Part shown: positions 1 through 11,349 of the stretch, one piece after another
Layout of the letters: each line of letters starts with the position of its first letter
How positions within the stretch are numbered: position 1 is the first letter of the stretch
Origin: Mastacembelus armatus
Taxonomy: Eukaryota > Chordata > Actinopteri > Synbranchiformes > Mastacembelidae
DNA length: 64,000 bases
NCBI RefSeq assembly: GCF_900324485.2
Contig: NC_046641.1
Location: forward strand, 25,046,944 to 25,110,943
Direction of reading: 5' to 3'
The notes under the pieces: generated by a model
Told to the model about the DNA's origin: nothing
Database searches by the model: none
What the model saw: only the letters and a program-made list of their open reading frames with translations
Made by a program: the position numbers and the translations under genes

Positions 1-1510
1 AGCTACACCTCCATCGTCCCCCCAACGTGGTCCGAGCCTCCTGATCCGCTCTGCCTGTTCTCACTGACTGAGGCAACAAGCTGACACCTGATTCCTTCCC
101 CTTATTGATCAGATTATTGATCACCATGTCGCCATAAGATTGTAACTTATCTCCCCACAGGGACAAATCTCTTCCTCCTCTGAAACCCAGCACCTTAACG
201 AAAGGTTTTCCCCTTGAACATCTTTATGGTTGGAAAATCATCTCAGTCTGTCGTATCACCCGTCGTTGTAGAAATACCTCAGTGTAGAAATCCTTTGCTG
301 CGTTTGACAGGCTTGATGATCACATCAGTATTTAGTTTGAGGCTGCTGGTGATCAGATAAATGTAGAGCGGGACAAAGTAGAAGGTTTGGCTCAGCAGCC
401 AGTCGACCTCATGCTGACATGAATAATTGAGAGTCAGTGACACCGGGATCAATACTGAGGGGCAGAAAATGTGATTTCATCATAAAGCTTCATTTCACCG
501 CGCTGTCATTGAATTCATCTTCATTATAGGAAGTGTGCAGCTGGAAAACAGACGTGTGTCCACAGGAAGTCACAAACTCACTGCTGGAAAGTTAATCATT
601 AATCAGATTTCATTAAACATCTGCAGCCACAGCGTCAACAGGACGTGACAGCAAACTGACCAGCAGCAAGAATTTCCTCTTTCCTCTTTATTAGCTTGTA
701 TCTGCAATGATGTGGACTCACTTTTAGAATATTATTTACAGAGTGAACCTTCTGCTCTTGGGTTCTGGGTTTTTCATTGTGACCCTCATTGTTTCTGGTG
801 AGAACAGGTGAAAAGTGAGTCTCAGCCTCGTCTCTTGCTGTGACCAGTTTCTCGTATGTTTCATGTATGTTCCAGGTGCCGATCGGGCTGAAGGGCCTGA
901 AGACGAACACACACAGACATGATCCCCTATTCTCCCTGAGGTAACTGTTTGTGCGCTGACCGCACGTTACCCGCACTAACACTGGGGCTTGGACAAAGAG
1001 CTGGACTCTGGAATCGTCCCTTTGTGTCCGTCGGTCACAGCAGACAATGCAGAACTGGCAACCCAGCAGCTGCGGCTGAGAGTTCACTGACTCAGTTACA
1101 TGCATGAAGTACTGGGAGCAAAAAGATGAAGTAAAACTTTATTGTTCTCAGTCTCAGGTACGGAGACAGGTCTGGACATGTTTAGCTAACACGCTATGGA
1201 ACAGATTTATTTTCAGATTTAATTAGAGATAAACAGACTGATCAGCTGGGTACAGATCATTTATCTCCAGGCGCAGACACATTTCTGTCTTCTCTGGCTC
1301 ATGGTCCACCAGCTCACACACAGACGTCACACACAGACGTCCTGCTTCAGGAAGTAAAGTGAGGGAAACATGGTGAAAGAGACGTGCACAGTCTGTGGGG
1401 ATGTTTGATCACAGCATCATCTAGGGGGCAGGAGAGGAACTGCAGCTGCAGCACAGGCCACACACACACACACACACACACACACTTATGTTTTGTTTGT
1501 GTCTCTGCAG
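1..1510. other. Region upstream of dmtn
   Basis: No coding exon is recognised here. The open frames on the minus strand are short and resemble no family I know. The end of the stretch is an intron or 5' flank of dmtn, because a good acceptor (tctctgcag) closes it at 1510. A promoter for dmtn should lie here or further upstream, but I see no clear CpG island or TATA box. Confidence 0.5.
1459..1485. repeat. (CA)n microsatellite
   Basis: About 13 CA units lie just before the first recognised dmtn coding exon. On the plus strand a short T/G-rich stretch separates it from the acceptor at 1510. Confidence 0.9.
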
Positions 1511-1533
1511 GAACGGACCAATCAGCAGCCAGG

Positions 1534-3780
1534 ATGATGCCCAAGGTAAATAACTGTGTTTACTTCACTGACCCCAGAACAAACCAGTGTTGTCATGTTC
1601 CTGCTGATTGTCTGAGGGAACAAAACTAAATGTGTCTGTTTTCTGTTCTTGCCCCCTAAATGTTAAATGTGAGGCATGAACCATGAAGCTTTGGTCAGAC
1701 CTGATGTCTCGTTTTAAAGGCACAGATACAGTTTCTCCTTTGCAGCTGTGAAACACTGACGTCACCTTTGAGTTACAGCCAGAAAATCAAAACCAGCAGC
1801 TAAAAGTCTTTTTACCAACAAAGTGTAAAACTTTTCCTGAGCAGAAACGTTTGTCATCGACTCCTTCGCGAGCCCTTGTCCATGTGGCTGAATATTGTGG
1901 TTGACCTCTGACCTCTGTATGCGTCAGCAGCAGCTGGCTCAGACGTCTCCAGGAAGTGTGCTGTCGCTCAGAGGGTCCAGCATCTCAGGATCCCCTGCTG
2001 CCGCCATCGTGGTGAGACACACACACAGACCACGTTACGTTATCCTTCAGATTAATCTTCTTCTCTAATCTCTGCGTTCGTCTTCCCTCCCCCCTGCAGG
2101 CCCGAGTGGAGGATGGGGTGATCGGATATAAGGACCTGGCAGCGTTGCCCAGAGACAAAGCCATCCTGGATATAGAGAGACCAGACCTGATGATCTACGA
2201 GCCGCACTACAGCTACAGTCCCCTGGAGGTGAATGTTCAGATTAGTCCTTGCTAACAAATCACCTGATCTCCTGCTGAACAGCTGTGTCAAACCACAGTC
2301 TCATTCCAGATGTTTCCAAACTGAGCTCAGTGACTCTGTGGAGGCGACTGAGGCAGGTGCTGTGGAAACATCTGGGTCTGTGGTTTTACCTGATATCACA
2401 TTGTCAGGGAGTGTTTATACGCCACGTCATGCAGCTGTGCACATGTGGGGGAAGACAACGTGAGTTGGCATCTTCCAGCTTCTGATTGGCTGAACACACC
2501 TGACCCAGGTGCCTGGTTGGGCCAAAGTGTCCAGTCCAAAGCTAGCGTTAGCTGACTGAGGAGTAAATGTGTCAGTCCAGTAGACGCTCTGGTTCCTGCT
2601 GATGTGACCCAAAGCTCCAGTTTTTCCCATGATGCTTTAATATGTTTGACTGTTCCCTCTGTCTTCATCTGCTCCCTCCAGAGGTCTTTGTCTCCTCGCT
2701 CCATCTCGCCTCCTCCCTCCCCTGAGGTAAGACTCTTCTTCTCTTTACATATTTGAAACTTATGACTTCCTGTTTTTCCATCAGGAAACAACCTCCAGGT
2801 CCACACAGCCATTTCTGCTTTAAACAAACCTTTCTAATTGAAACAGGTGTACTCCTGGTGCATTGTGGTTACTGTAGTCCTATGTGTGCTGACTTAGTGT
2901 GATGACACAGCTCAGTCATTATTGTGTCATGGATCATAAACCTGCTTTAATTTCTCTGCTTCATCCTGTAAAGCACCAGGAGCCATTCTTTGTTTCCTCT
3001 CCTCTCTTGGTTCTTCTCCTCCTTGGTTCCTCTCCTCTCTTGGTTCTTCTCCTCCTTGGTTCCTCTCCTCTCTTGGTTCTTCTCCTCCTTGGTTCCTTTC
3101 CTTCTCAGTTACTGTCTGTATGTATGAGGTGCAGCTGTTCATATTCACATGCTCTGGATCTTGCTTATGTGGTTCTGGTTCGTTCTGTCAATGAAAAGAG
3201 AAATGAAAAGTAAAAACCTAAAGGTCTTTGAAGCTAAAGCTGCTGTGAGGTGTGAAACCAGGTAAAACCAGGACCAGGTGCCCTGGTCTCTGAAGGTCTC
3301 AGGTTAAACTCCCCTGTGTCTCTAGAACCTGTCAAAAGACTGGCTGGAGATTCGATCTCCTGGAGGATCCTCTCCTGGTTCTACGGTCCAGTCCAGCAGG
3401 ACCCCCAGCGCACCCCCTCTGCCAGCGCCACACACACCCAGCACACACTGCCCTGGCACCAAGAGCACGGTGCAGCACTTCCACAGGCCAGGTAAGGACT
3501 TAGCATTTCCAGAACCTCTGCTGTGTGTGGGTGTATTAATCTCCTGTTGATAGGCCCAGAACTGTAGGTCCCTGTTCCAGGACCCTGTTCGTGGACTCTT
3601 TCAGACCATTGAACCTTCAGCAGTCCCTCACTCCAAACTTTTCTCCTGCTGTTCGACTGCTGCTAAAATCTGCTACTGCTCTTTTCTTCTTTACAGAAAA
3701 TGGTACCAACATCTACAAGAAGCCTCCCATCTACAGAAAAGGTACAGGATTTTAATATTTCCATCCCTCTGACCTGCCCA

Positions 3781-3828
<48 letters not shown>

Positions 3829-4251
3829 ACCAGGGTGTGTTTAACAGATTTAATAAAACTTACATTAACATCCAGAACAGACTTGTATAAACCCACTGCA
3901 TAAAAATGAGGAAACAGCAGCTGCAGAACTTCACTCAGAATCTTCATGTTTTTAAGTTTCCTTCAGTGTCACACTGATCCAGTGTCAGTTGTCTGTGCAC
4001 CCATGGGTTCACTGCACAGAGCAGCTGATCACTGTCAGTTCTGCTGCTGGTGATATGCACTGAAGGCTGTTGGTCTGTGCCGTAGACCTCCATTGTTGTC
4101 CAAAAACTATTAAAAACCCAGCAGGGAGCCACACCGCTGACCTGGCTCACATGGTTCTTCCTCACCAACAATGGGAGGCCCGTCTGTTTCCAAAAACCAG
4201 CTCCAGACGCTGAGAACGACCGACACTGTTTACAGCTTCTGACTCAGTCTG

Positions 4252-4300
<49 letters not shown>

Positions 4301-5803
4301 CCAGATGTGGCATCCTCCGCCATCCCTCAGGGGAAACACATCGAGGATCTGATCATTGAGTCCTCCAAGTTTCCTGCAGCTCAGCCTCCAGATCCAAACC
4401 AGCCCTCTAAGATAGAGACCGAGTACTGGCCCTGCCCCCCCTCCCTGGCTGTGATTGGTACAGTCTGAACACACACACACACACACCTCGTGCAGCATTT
4501 AGGCTTCGGTCCTGTTTAATCAGACTAAACTTCTTTCCTCGGTTCCTCTCGTCTCTGCAGAGAAGGAGTGGAGGAGGAAGGAGCAGAGGGATGAAGATGA
4601 GGAGGAGGACGGGGAGCTGGTGGATGAACTGTGGGGGCTCCGATCGCTGCAGACACAAGAACTCAACAAGGTGCCGACAGATTCACTTTCCCTGCACGAT
4701 GCCTGACTCATAAACTCATAAAGCCTGAAGAACTGCAGCTGAAACAGAGAATTAACTGGTTCCTCATAGAACCTTTTACTCAGTTCCTGCATTTAACTGA
4801 TTGAAAGCAGAACAGTATTGATATCATAGCACGTCAGCAATAGAAGCTGTGCTGAGCGTTCTTCATGAGAACAACAAAACGTTCTCATTAAGTCGTATGA
4901 TGTTGGTTTTGTCTGTTTCTCACTTCAGATTCAGTCGAATTTGGGAAAAATCATCCTGAAGGAGGAGCTGGTGAAGTCTGCAGCTCCTCTGAGGAGGAAG
5001 ACCCGCTCTCTGCCGGACCACAGCCAAAACACCGGTACGTGCACAGACACGTGCACAGACACGTGCACAGACACGTGCACACAGTCAGTAACAGTCTGAT
5101 TTCCCCAGAGCACAGCAAGCGTCTGTAGTGACACCAGAAAGAAGAGTGTGTGTCTGTTCACACTGTTCACACTTGATAATCACAGACCAAACAAAATTCA
5201 CGCTCACACAGATTAATGAAGAGTTAGAGCAGCTTCATTTTGTGCAGTACCTGCAGTACCTGCAGTACCTGCAGTAGTACCACACTGGAAATACTACAGT
5301 TTGTACACACACACAGTAACGGCAGAATGAGTTAAACTGAGCTCCATATCAACAAACTACAGACATCAAAGTCCTCAATAAAAGCTGTTCCTGTTCCTCT
5401 GGTTCCACCCATAGTCCTGGACTCTACTTTTTACAAGAACCATAAGTCCAAATGAGCAGCAGAGAAACTGAACCAGGGTCCCGGAGTCTCAAACATGGGA
5501 CACATGAAGCTTGGTTGTTTTTGTCAGGACAAAGGGAAAATGAGGCCTGTAGTAGAAGCTTTGGTTTGGAAAACACTTTGGAGCCACAGGTCTGATCCAG
5601 TTCTGGGTCAGAGGGACAAACAGAACCAGGAGCCTGAAACACACCTGCAGTACCAAGGTGTCCCACAGGGGGCGCTGGCTCTTAAACAGAGACTGTTTCT
5701 TTGCAGTTTAACTCCTTTCCTCCCCCCCAGGGTCCAGCACCTCCAGGTCTGTGTATTTCCCAGCCTCCTGTCAGTCGGGCCTGTCCAGGGTGAGTCCTGC
5801 TGG

Positions 5804-5855
<52 letters not shown>

Positions 5856-6936
5856 AGTCTGAGTTTACAGTCGATCAACATGTTGGTGTGTGTTTGCAGC
5901 TGCAGTCGACCGAGTTCAGGTCATCGGAGAAAACGCCTGCAGGTAAATCTGTTTTTACTGATGCACAGTCTGACACAGTCCTACGCTGGTTTTTACTTCT
6001 ACATTTAAGGTGGTTCTTCTTTCCTCTCTCTGTCTGTCTGCAGGTCTTCAGGTACAGTCGGAGTCTTTCAACAAACACCATGTGCAGATACTTTAGCAGG
6101 CCTGAAACATTTGTCCAGACCTCTAAATGATTAAGAAGAAATAGGAATAATGGAATAAATCCTCACGTTTGGAACAATGAGATGTTTAGAAATGTCTTTC
6201 TGAGGTGGAGCTGAGGACAAGTAGAACTTATGAAATGGAAATATTCACATGAAGTACAAATACTTTGAATTTGTATGTCAGTGCAGTACTTTAGTAAATG
6301 TCACCCCTGGTGTGTGTGTCAGAATGGAGACTCCAGGATGGACAGAGGAAACTCTCTCCCCAGCATGTTGGAACATAAGGTACATAAAGTACTGCATCCA
6401 CAGTCTTACTGCAGTAAAAGTACCATCATCCAAATGTAATTTGAAGTACTTTATATACCTCTGAGTAGCTGACGTTAACTACCTTATGTACTTCTAATTT
6501 GAAGTACTTTATTCTCTTACTAACATATAATCACTACTGATTGATTCATTGATCATTGGTTATAGATTTTCCCCTATGAGATGCTGGTGGTGACTCACAG
6601 AGGACGGAGCAAACTGCCGCCTGACGTGGACAGGACCAGACTGGAGGTAAAACTTGTTTTGGTTTTTGATAAATCAGTGAGTGAAGCTGAAATGAGCCTT
6701 TTGAGAAACGACAGCAACTTTTCAACACAAAATCTTTTTATGCTCGTGCTGGATGAAATTATCTCTCTCTCTCTCTCTCTCTCTCTGTATCTCTCTCTCT
6801 CTCTATGTCTCTCGCCCCTCAGAGACACCTTTCTCCAGAGGAGTTCTTCAGTGTCTTCGGGATGTCCATCGAGGACTTCGACCGCCTCTCTCTCTGGAAG
6901 AGGAATGACCTGAAGAAGAGAGTCTGTCTCTTCTGA
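1534..6936 (+). CDS. dmtn: Dematin (erythrocyte band 4.9), actin-bundling headpiece protein
   Basis: Dematin bundles F-actin and links the spectrin-actin junction to the membrane. Fifteen exons join in frame: 1534-1545, 1928-2011, 2100-2228, 2682-2726, 3326-3491, 3697-3741, 4305-4457, 4561-4670, 4929-5034, 5731-5789, 5900-5942, 6044-6051, 6323-6379, 6566-6646, 6823-6936. They give about 403 aa; human dematin has 405. Family blocks seen in order are [31 protein letters not shown], the SPPPSPE motif, [28 protein letters not shown], a Glu/Asp-rich stretch, KTRSLPD, LQSTEF, and a C-terminal villin headpiece (about the last 68 aa) starting at [18 protein letters not shown] and ending KKRVCLF. The start at 1534 gives MMPK and then joins [10 protein letters not shown]; an alternative in-frame ATG at 1919 would start inside an extended exon 2. 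Exon 12 is an 8-nt microexon. The usual C-terminal Ser of the headpiece is Cys here. The family call is very sure; the first exon and the microexon are inferred from phase. Confidence 0.95.
2527..2631. repeat. Unclassified repeat, copy 1 of a pair
   Basis: About 100 bp in dmtn intron 3 closely matches 42275-42395 in the same orientation, sharing the words gtccagtccaaagctagcg and cagtagacgctctggttcct. The family is unknown to me. Confidence 0.7.
2995..3096. repeat. 33-bp minisatellite, about three copies
   Basis: A pyrimidine-rich 33-bp unit (tcctctcctctcttgg and then ttcttctcctccttggt) is repeated about 3.1 times with no visible differences, in a dmtn intron. The chance reading frames through it encode repeated LLVLLLLGS. 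Confidence 0.9.
3782..3827. repeat. (CA)n microsatellite
   Basis: About 23 CA units in the dmtn intron after the exon ending at 3741. Frames through it give Thr/His runs that are not coding. Confidence 0.95.
3940..4215 (-). repeat. Repeat family A, inverted full-looking copy
   Basis: This segment of a dmtn intron is the reverse complement of sequences at 12906-13118 and 61797-62012, with a more diverged relative at 49306-49405. Shared words include gtagacctccattgttg and acaatgggaggcccgtctg. There is no coding capacity. Four copies in 64 kb suggest a dispersed non-autonomous element of a family I cannot name. Confidence 0.75.
4251..4298. repeat. (GT)n microsatellite at a splice acceptor
   Basis: About 24 GT units end only six bases before the acceptor ccag at 4301-4304 of the dmtn exon beginning at 4305. 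The repeat therefore stands in for the polypyrimidine tract. Confidence 0.95.
5039..5082. repeat. 12-bp tandem repeat
   Basis: The unit gtgcacagacac is repeated about 3.6 times directly after the donor site at 5035 of a dmtn exon. Confidence 0.9.
5805..5856. repeat. (CA)n microsatellite with CG interruptions
   Basis: A CA run with two CG variants near its end lies in the short dmtn intron between the exons ending 5789 and starting 5900. Confidence 0.9.
6407..6515 (+). repeat. Single-copy relative of the 58-bp minisatellite unit
   Basis: This dmtn intron segment begins with the words ttactgcagtaaaagtac and catcatccaaatgta, then holds one unit with gtagctgacgttaactacct and ttctaatttgaagtacttta. 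The same order flanks and makes up the large array at 20036-20962. It looks like an unamplified copy of the dispersed element from which the array grew. Confidence 0.8.
6762..6811. repeat. (CT)n tract before the last dmtn exon
   Basis: A CT run with a few substitutions lies just upstream of the acceptor at 6821-6822 and very probably serves as the polypyrimidine tract of the final dmtn exon. Confidence 0.9.
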
Positions 6937-7871
6937 TGGCGCCTGGACTGCACCTCCCACAATGCCCTGCTCTTCCTGGATCACTGGCAGGAATCTGAAC
7001 AACCGTCATCATCAGCAGCACCTTCACCATCGTCACAGTCAGTGTGTAGACGCCTGAGGAAACACAGGGGGGTGGTAGAGTTCTGCTGCACACATGAGAA
7101 ACCACAGAAATGAGCTTTAGCCTGTAGATGTCTGTTAATGTTGATTAATACAAGACCAGAGAGTCTGGACACACAGAGACCAGAGGAGACGGGACTGGAG
7201 GAAATCAAATGATCAGCGGCTGCACCTAAACCTGCTCTTCGGACGTGTAGCCCTGTTGCTGGGTTCTAGCGGAGGGATTCTGGGAAATGCAGTTAAGTCC
7301 CCGGTTGACGCCGTGGCCCCTCTGTTAGGTCACAGAAGGTTGAGCGGCAGCAGAAAGCAGCAGTACTCTGCTGTAGGCTCAGATGGACGTGCTGGCTTTA
7401 GAGACTGAGACAGTTTTTACGATGAAGCTGTGCTACAACCGTTTCCTGCTGTTTCTGGATTTCTAGTAATATTTTCTTAGTGAGCTCCCAGACACATTAA
7501 ACATTCCTGCTGACTCCCAGTCAGGTTTCAGTACAGGTCCCGATCAGCTGATCCAGGGTAAAGACCTGTCAGTAATTTGTACAACGATTGTTCCTATTGG
7601 CTAAGCCACCTATGATGTCACAGTGACCGCACCTCTGTCCCAGCACCAAGAAGGAAAACAAGGAGACAGTTTGATCCTGCAGCTCCTGCTAACGTTAGCG
7701 CTAACACCTGTGCAGCAGCTGTGAATGGACAGCTAGCTCAGCTAATGCTACATGTCAGATTCATTGACATGGAAAAGTTTGGTTGCAGTTTTCTGCAGAC
7801 GATGGTTTGAAAAGAAAAGGCCCATAATCTGCTCTCGTCCTGGATTCGTTTGAGGACAGAGATGTTTTTTA

Positions 7872-7877
7872 AATAAA
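7872..7877 (+). terminator. Candidate dmtn polyadenylation signal (proximal)
   Basis: AATAAA lies 0.94 kb after the dmtn stop codon. It is the first plausible signal downstream; use cannot be proven from sequence. Confidence 0.4.
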
Positions 7878-9748
7878 GCGACTCTATTGGCTGAAAAACC
7901 TCATCTCTTTCCTCAGTCGATAAAAAACCTGAACCAGCTGCACATGAATTATATCATTGTTCTGTTTAGTGTCATTTTATTCCTTTAACAACAACAAAGT
8001 GACTCTGTCTCTGTGATACAGACACTGAAGAGCACAGGCTGTTAGAGCAGCAGCTGTCCACATACTTTTGGCCACATAATATATAATCTCATATCTGATG
8101 TTTGAGCCAAGGAAACAAAAAACAACCTGATCAGACTGTCTCCATGTTTCTTCTTCTCTGCCCAGCAAACACCACTGCCCTGTAGAGCCTGGAGCACACA
8201 CACATTATCAGTGATTAGATCAGAGGCCGGTTTCACAGAGAAGCTTATAGATTTTATTTTGGTGTTTTGTTGAGGAGAAGATGAGCAGACGTCTTCGCTT
8301 CTCCCAGTAAAACTCCTAAAGGAGCAGAGCAGGTTCAATCGGACGTGTTTTTTAGTCTTAATTTACCCAGAATTCACAGCAAACTAGTCCATTAAAGCTA
8401 TATCAACAGGTAGGTTAGACTGACTCTAAGTCCGAGTCGGTCTCTGTGGAACCGGTCTCGGGGCCGTCAGCAGCGTCGGCTGAGAGTTGCAGCTATTTTT
8501 TAAGCTTTCCAGGACTAATGGCCTGTTTGTTATTAAACCTCAAACCATTTCTCAGCTCATGAATGTTGAGAGGAAACACGTTCAGGAGGAAAAGAGGCAA
8601 CGTGGACACAGTTTCCTGGACTTTTCTGAAGCCAGAGACGACAGAGGGATGATGGGAAACGACTGGAGACATTGAACACACACACTGGACAATATATCCC
8701 CAACCACAGCAGCACACACACGTATATATGAATATCATATAGAGTTAATACTCACCAGCATATATCGGATCTGAACCTGCACTGCAATAAAACTTTCACA
8801 CCTTTACCTTTAATCATTCAGCACAACACCGGTGGACACTTAAACCTGAACTTTGACCTGAACTTTGACCTGAACTGATGATTTAAAGGTGCAATACGTA
8901 GAGTTTTATGTTCACACACAGTTTGGTTTAATGACTGTGTGGCTGTTTTTTTTTTTTAAATCTCCACAATCAATCAAGTGATGGAGAAAAGAAATAAATC
9001 GCTAAAGAAAAATGAAGTATTTTTAGATTTGTATGTTCAAACCAATGGAAACAGGTGAAATGAGGCTCTGCGCCTTTAAATCAGCAGCTCAGACGCGTGA
9101 GACGAGCATTGGTCACTTTATGTCGAGATGATTTCCTTCTTTCTTTCTGAGGAATGATCCTGATGCTGTTTAATGATACTGAGGATTTTTGCTTTGTTCT
9201 GATTGGTTGTGTTGTAGTTAGAGACAGGAAGTGGCTTGCTGTGACTAACGCCATGACGACACGAAGATTGTTCCATGTTTTGTTTCTTCTTTTCTACATT
9301 TTGACGTGTTTTATTCTGTTAATGAGTCGTTTTAACTCGCAGGGCGACTTCGTGGAGGCGTGCCGCTGTCGGGGTGTCTGATAGGCTAACGTAACTGCCG
9401 CACCATGATGTCATGATGATGATGATGATGATGTCATATTTTGATTTAACCTTTATTTAAAGACATTCATGTAACGACGCTGCCAGTTACAAGCTTCTGT
9501 TCTTAGATGGAAAATAATATTTACCCTGGATTTGAGCCTGTGAGGTCAAAGGTCAGACATAGACTACAGATGGAGTCAGACTGAGGTCAGACAGGGGTCA
9601 GAGGTCAGACTCAGCGTCGACCACACGCCTCTCCGGAGTCGCCCTGCTGCTGCTGTACATAGTGAACCACAGGATGAAGATGTGATTCCAGATGTTTCTG
9701 TTCGTGGCTGCAGGTGATGTAACAGATGAAGGATTGACCATGAGTTAC

Positions 9749-9754
9749 AATAAA
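9749..9754 (+). terminator. Candidate distal dmtn polyadenylation signal
   Basis: AATAAA (acaataaagagc) lies 2.8 kb after the dmtn stop. A transcript ending here would have a long 3' UTR. Confidence 0.3.
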
Positions 9755-10124
9755 GAGCATTTCGATTTGCTGCGAGGAGACGGGTGAACTTTCTCACATG
9801 ATAAATACTCCAGTGTCACGTTACTTTTACCTCAGTGTGTTTCAGCTCTTTGTGTTGCACTAAACCAGATGATTAAGTGTTGTGACCTAAATGATTGGAT
9901 ATATCTGATTATTGCTAAGCACAGAGGATGTTTTCACACAAAGGAAGAGCAGTGAGGTGGGACCTGGATCAGGCTCTGCAGGACTTCAAGGAACACAATA
10001 TTATGACTGAAGCTCAGTGTCTGATTCATTACTTCAGGTGTGCAATAAGAGGAGAGGCTCTTTTTTAAATCTGATGTTCGTTCAGGTTTTGGTACATTAG
10101 CCCACTAAAAGCAGCTGATATTAC

Positions 10125-10157
<33 letters not shown>
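10125..10157. repeat. (TTG)n microsatellite
   Basis: Eleven trinucleotide units in intergenic DNA. Confidence 0.95.
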
Positions 10158-10650
10158 CTCCTGTATGCAGACAACTATCACTGGAGCTCTGCAGGAAATA
10201 GGAGCAACTTTACTAACAAACAACACGTACAAATCAGTTTTAATATCACCACCTTACAGATCAGTGTTTAGTCAAACTGACAAACATTCTCCGGTGTAGA
10301 AAATACAGGAAATATAAAGTGAATGTCATGATAATAGCAATAAACCATAAGTCAGTTATTACATTGTGCAGATAAGTATATAATGAACACAGAGTTATAC
10401 CACACAATTACAAACCAGAGCCATGTGAGATTCAACAAAAACATAGAAAAAACTTTTTTAAAATGTAGAATTTCCTGAATAATGTCATGACATTAAAAGC
10501 ACCATGTTTTGATAACTAATACATTAACTGACAGGCCATCGTACGTTTCCAATAACCTGAAAATCCTTAAATATACAGCAAATGTTCAAAAATCAGACTA
10601 TATTCAACTCACCCTCAGCTGCACGCCAACGGCCTCTATCTGATTGGATG

Positions 10651-10656
10651 TTTATT
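10651..10656 (-). terminator. Candidate polyadenylation signal of the AFAP1L2-like gene
   Basis: On the minus strand this reads AATAAA, 0.7 kb after the stop codon at 11350. It is the nearest reasonable signal I found. Confidence 0.4.
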
Positions 10657-11349
10657 GTGCAATGCCCTCTGGGATTTGTAGTTGACTTCTCCACTGAAGT
10701 TGTTATAAAAACACTCTTGGCTTGTTAGTGATGCAGAAGTTTTTCAGTGCACTGACTCAGACTCAGGAACATTCATGTTTTTTGGGGTTAATTCTACCTG
10801 TTAGTGAAAACACAAAGAAAGGCAGGTTGCAGGTGCAGGAGTTAGGGTTTACCTGGTGAACAGGTAACGTAAGTGTTTTTCCACTGGTTTGATGTTTCAG
10901 TGTCGTCATGGAGTGTTAGCTGCTTTAGCATGACTGTGGCTAACAGGGCAGCTAGCATATGTTCTAAGCAGCAAACCTAGAATGAGACAAGCAGAACTAA
11001 GAAATGTGGTTTTGATGGACTGATGCGTTTCACCCTGAAGGTTTCTGTCATCATCCGCAGTGATTTAGTTGTTTGACCACATTTTGAACATAAGGGCCCA
11101 GTAACACAATATCAGAGCTGAACAGTGACGAGTTAAAACCAGACTGGACTCGGGTCTTCACAGATTCAGGCACCAGACAATGTAGTACTGGACGTACAGT
11201 CTGATGGACAGCTGCATTTTAACATCAGGCCATGAAGGCGTCGCCCAGCAGGAAGTGTCTGACATGAAAAGGAAAAGCTTGTGAGGTGGTCGGGTCGTGG
11301 ACTCTTCTTCATCAGACTGAAGGAGCGGCAAGTGATCGGACAGGTGGCG

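Larger units (their letters stand above)
7880..10640. other. Intergenic or long dmtn 3' UTR; no gene seen
   Basis: No exon of a known family is seen on either strand. Contents are a (GAT)n stretch near 9415-9433, a motif near 8885 (aaaggtgcaatacgtagag) that resembles common fish dispersed elements, and a second AATAAA at 9749 that could end a longer dmtn transcript. The remainder is unremarkable single-copy-looking DNA. Confidence 0.5.

Noticed and set aside
2927-3148. Glu-Pro/Arg repeat open frame
   Set aside because: It is created by the 33-bp minisatellite in a dmtn intron and has no splice or homology support.
5495-6130. 211-codon open frame in dmtn
   Set aside because: It runs through true exons and introns in different frames and includes the (CA)n run as Thr/His. 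It is a chance frame.
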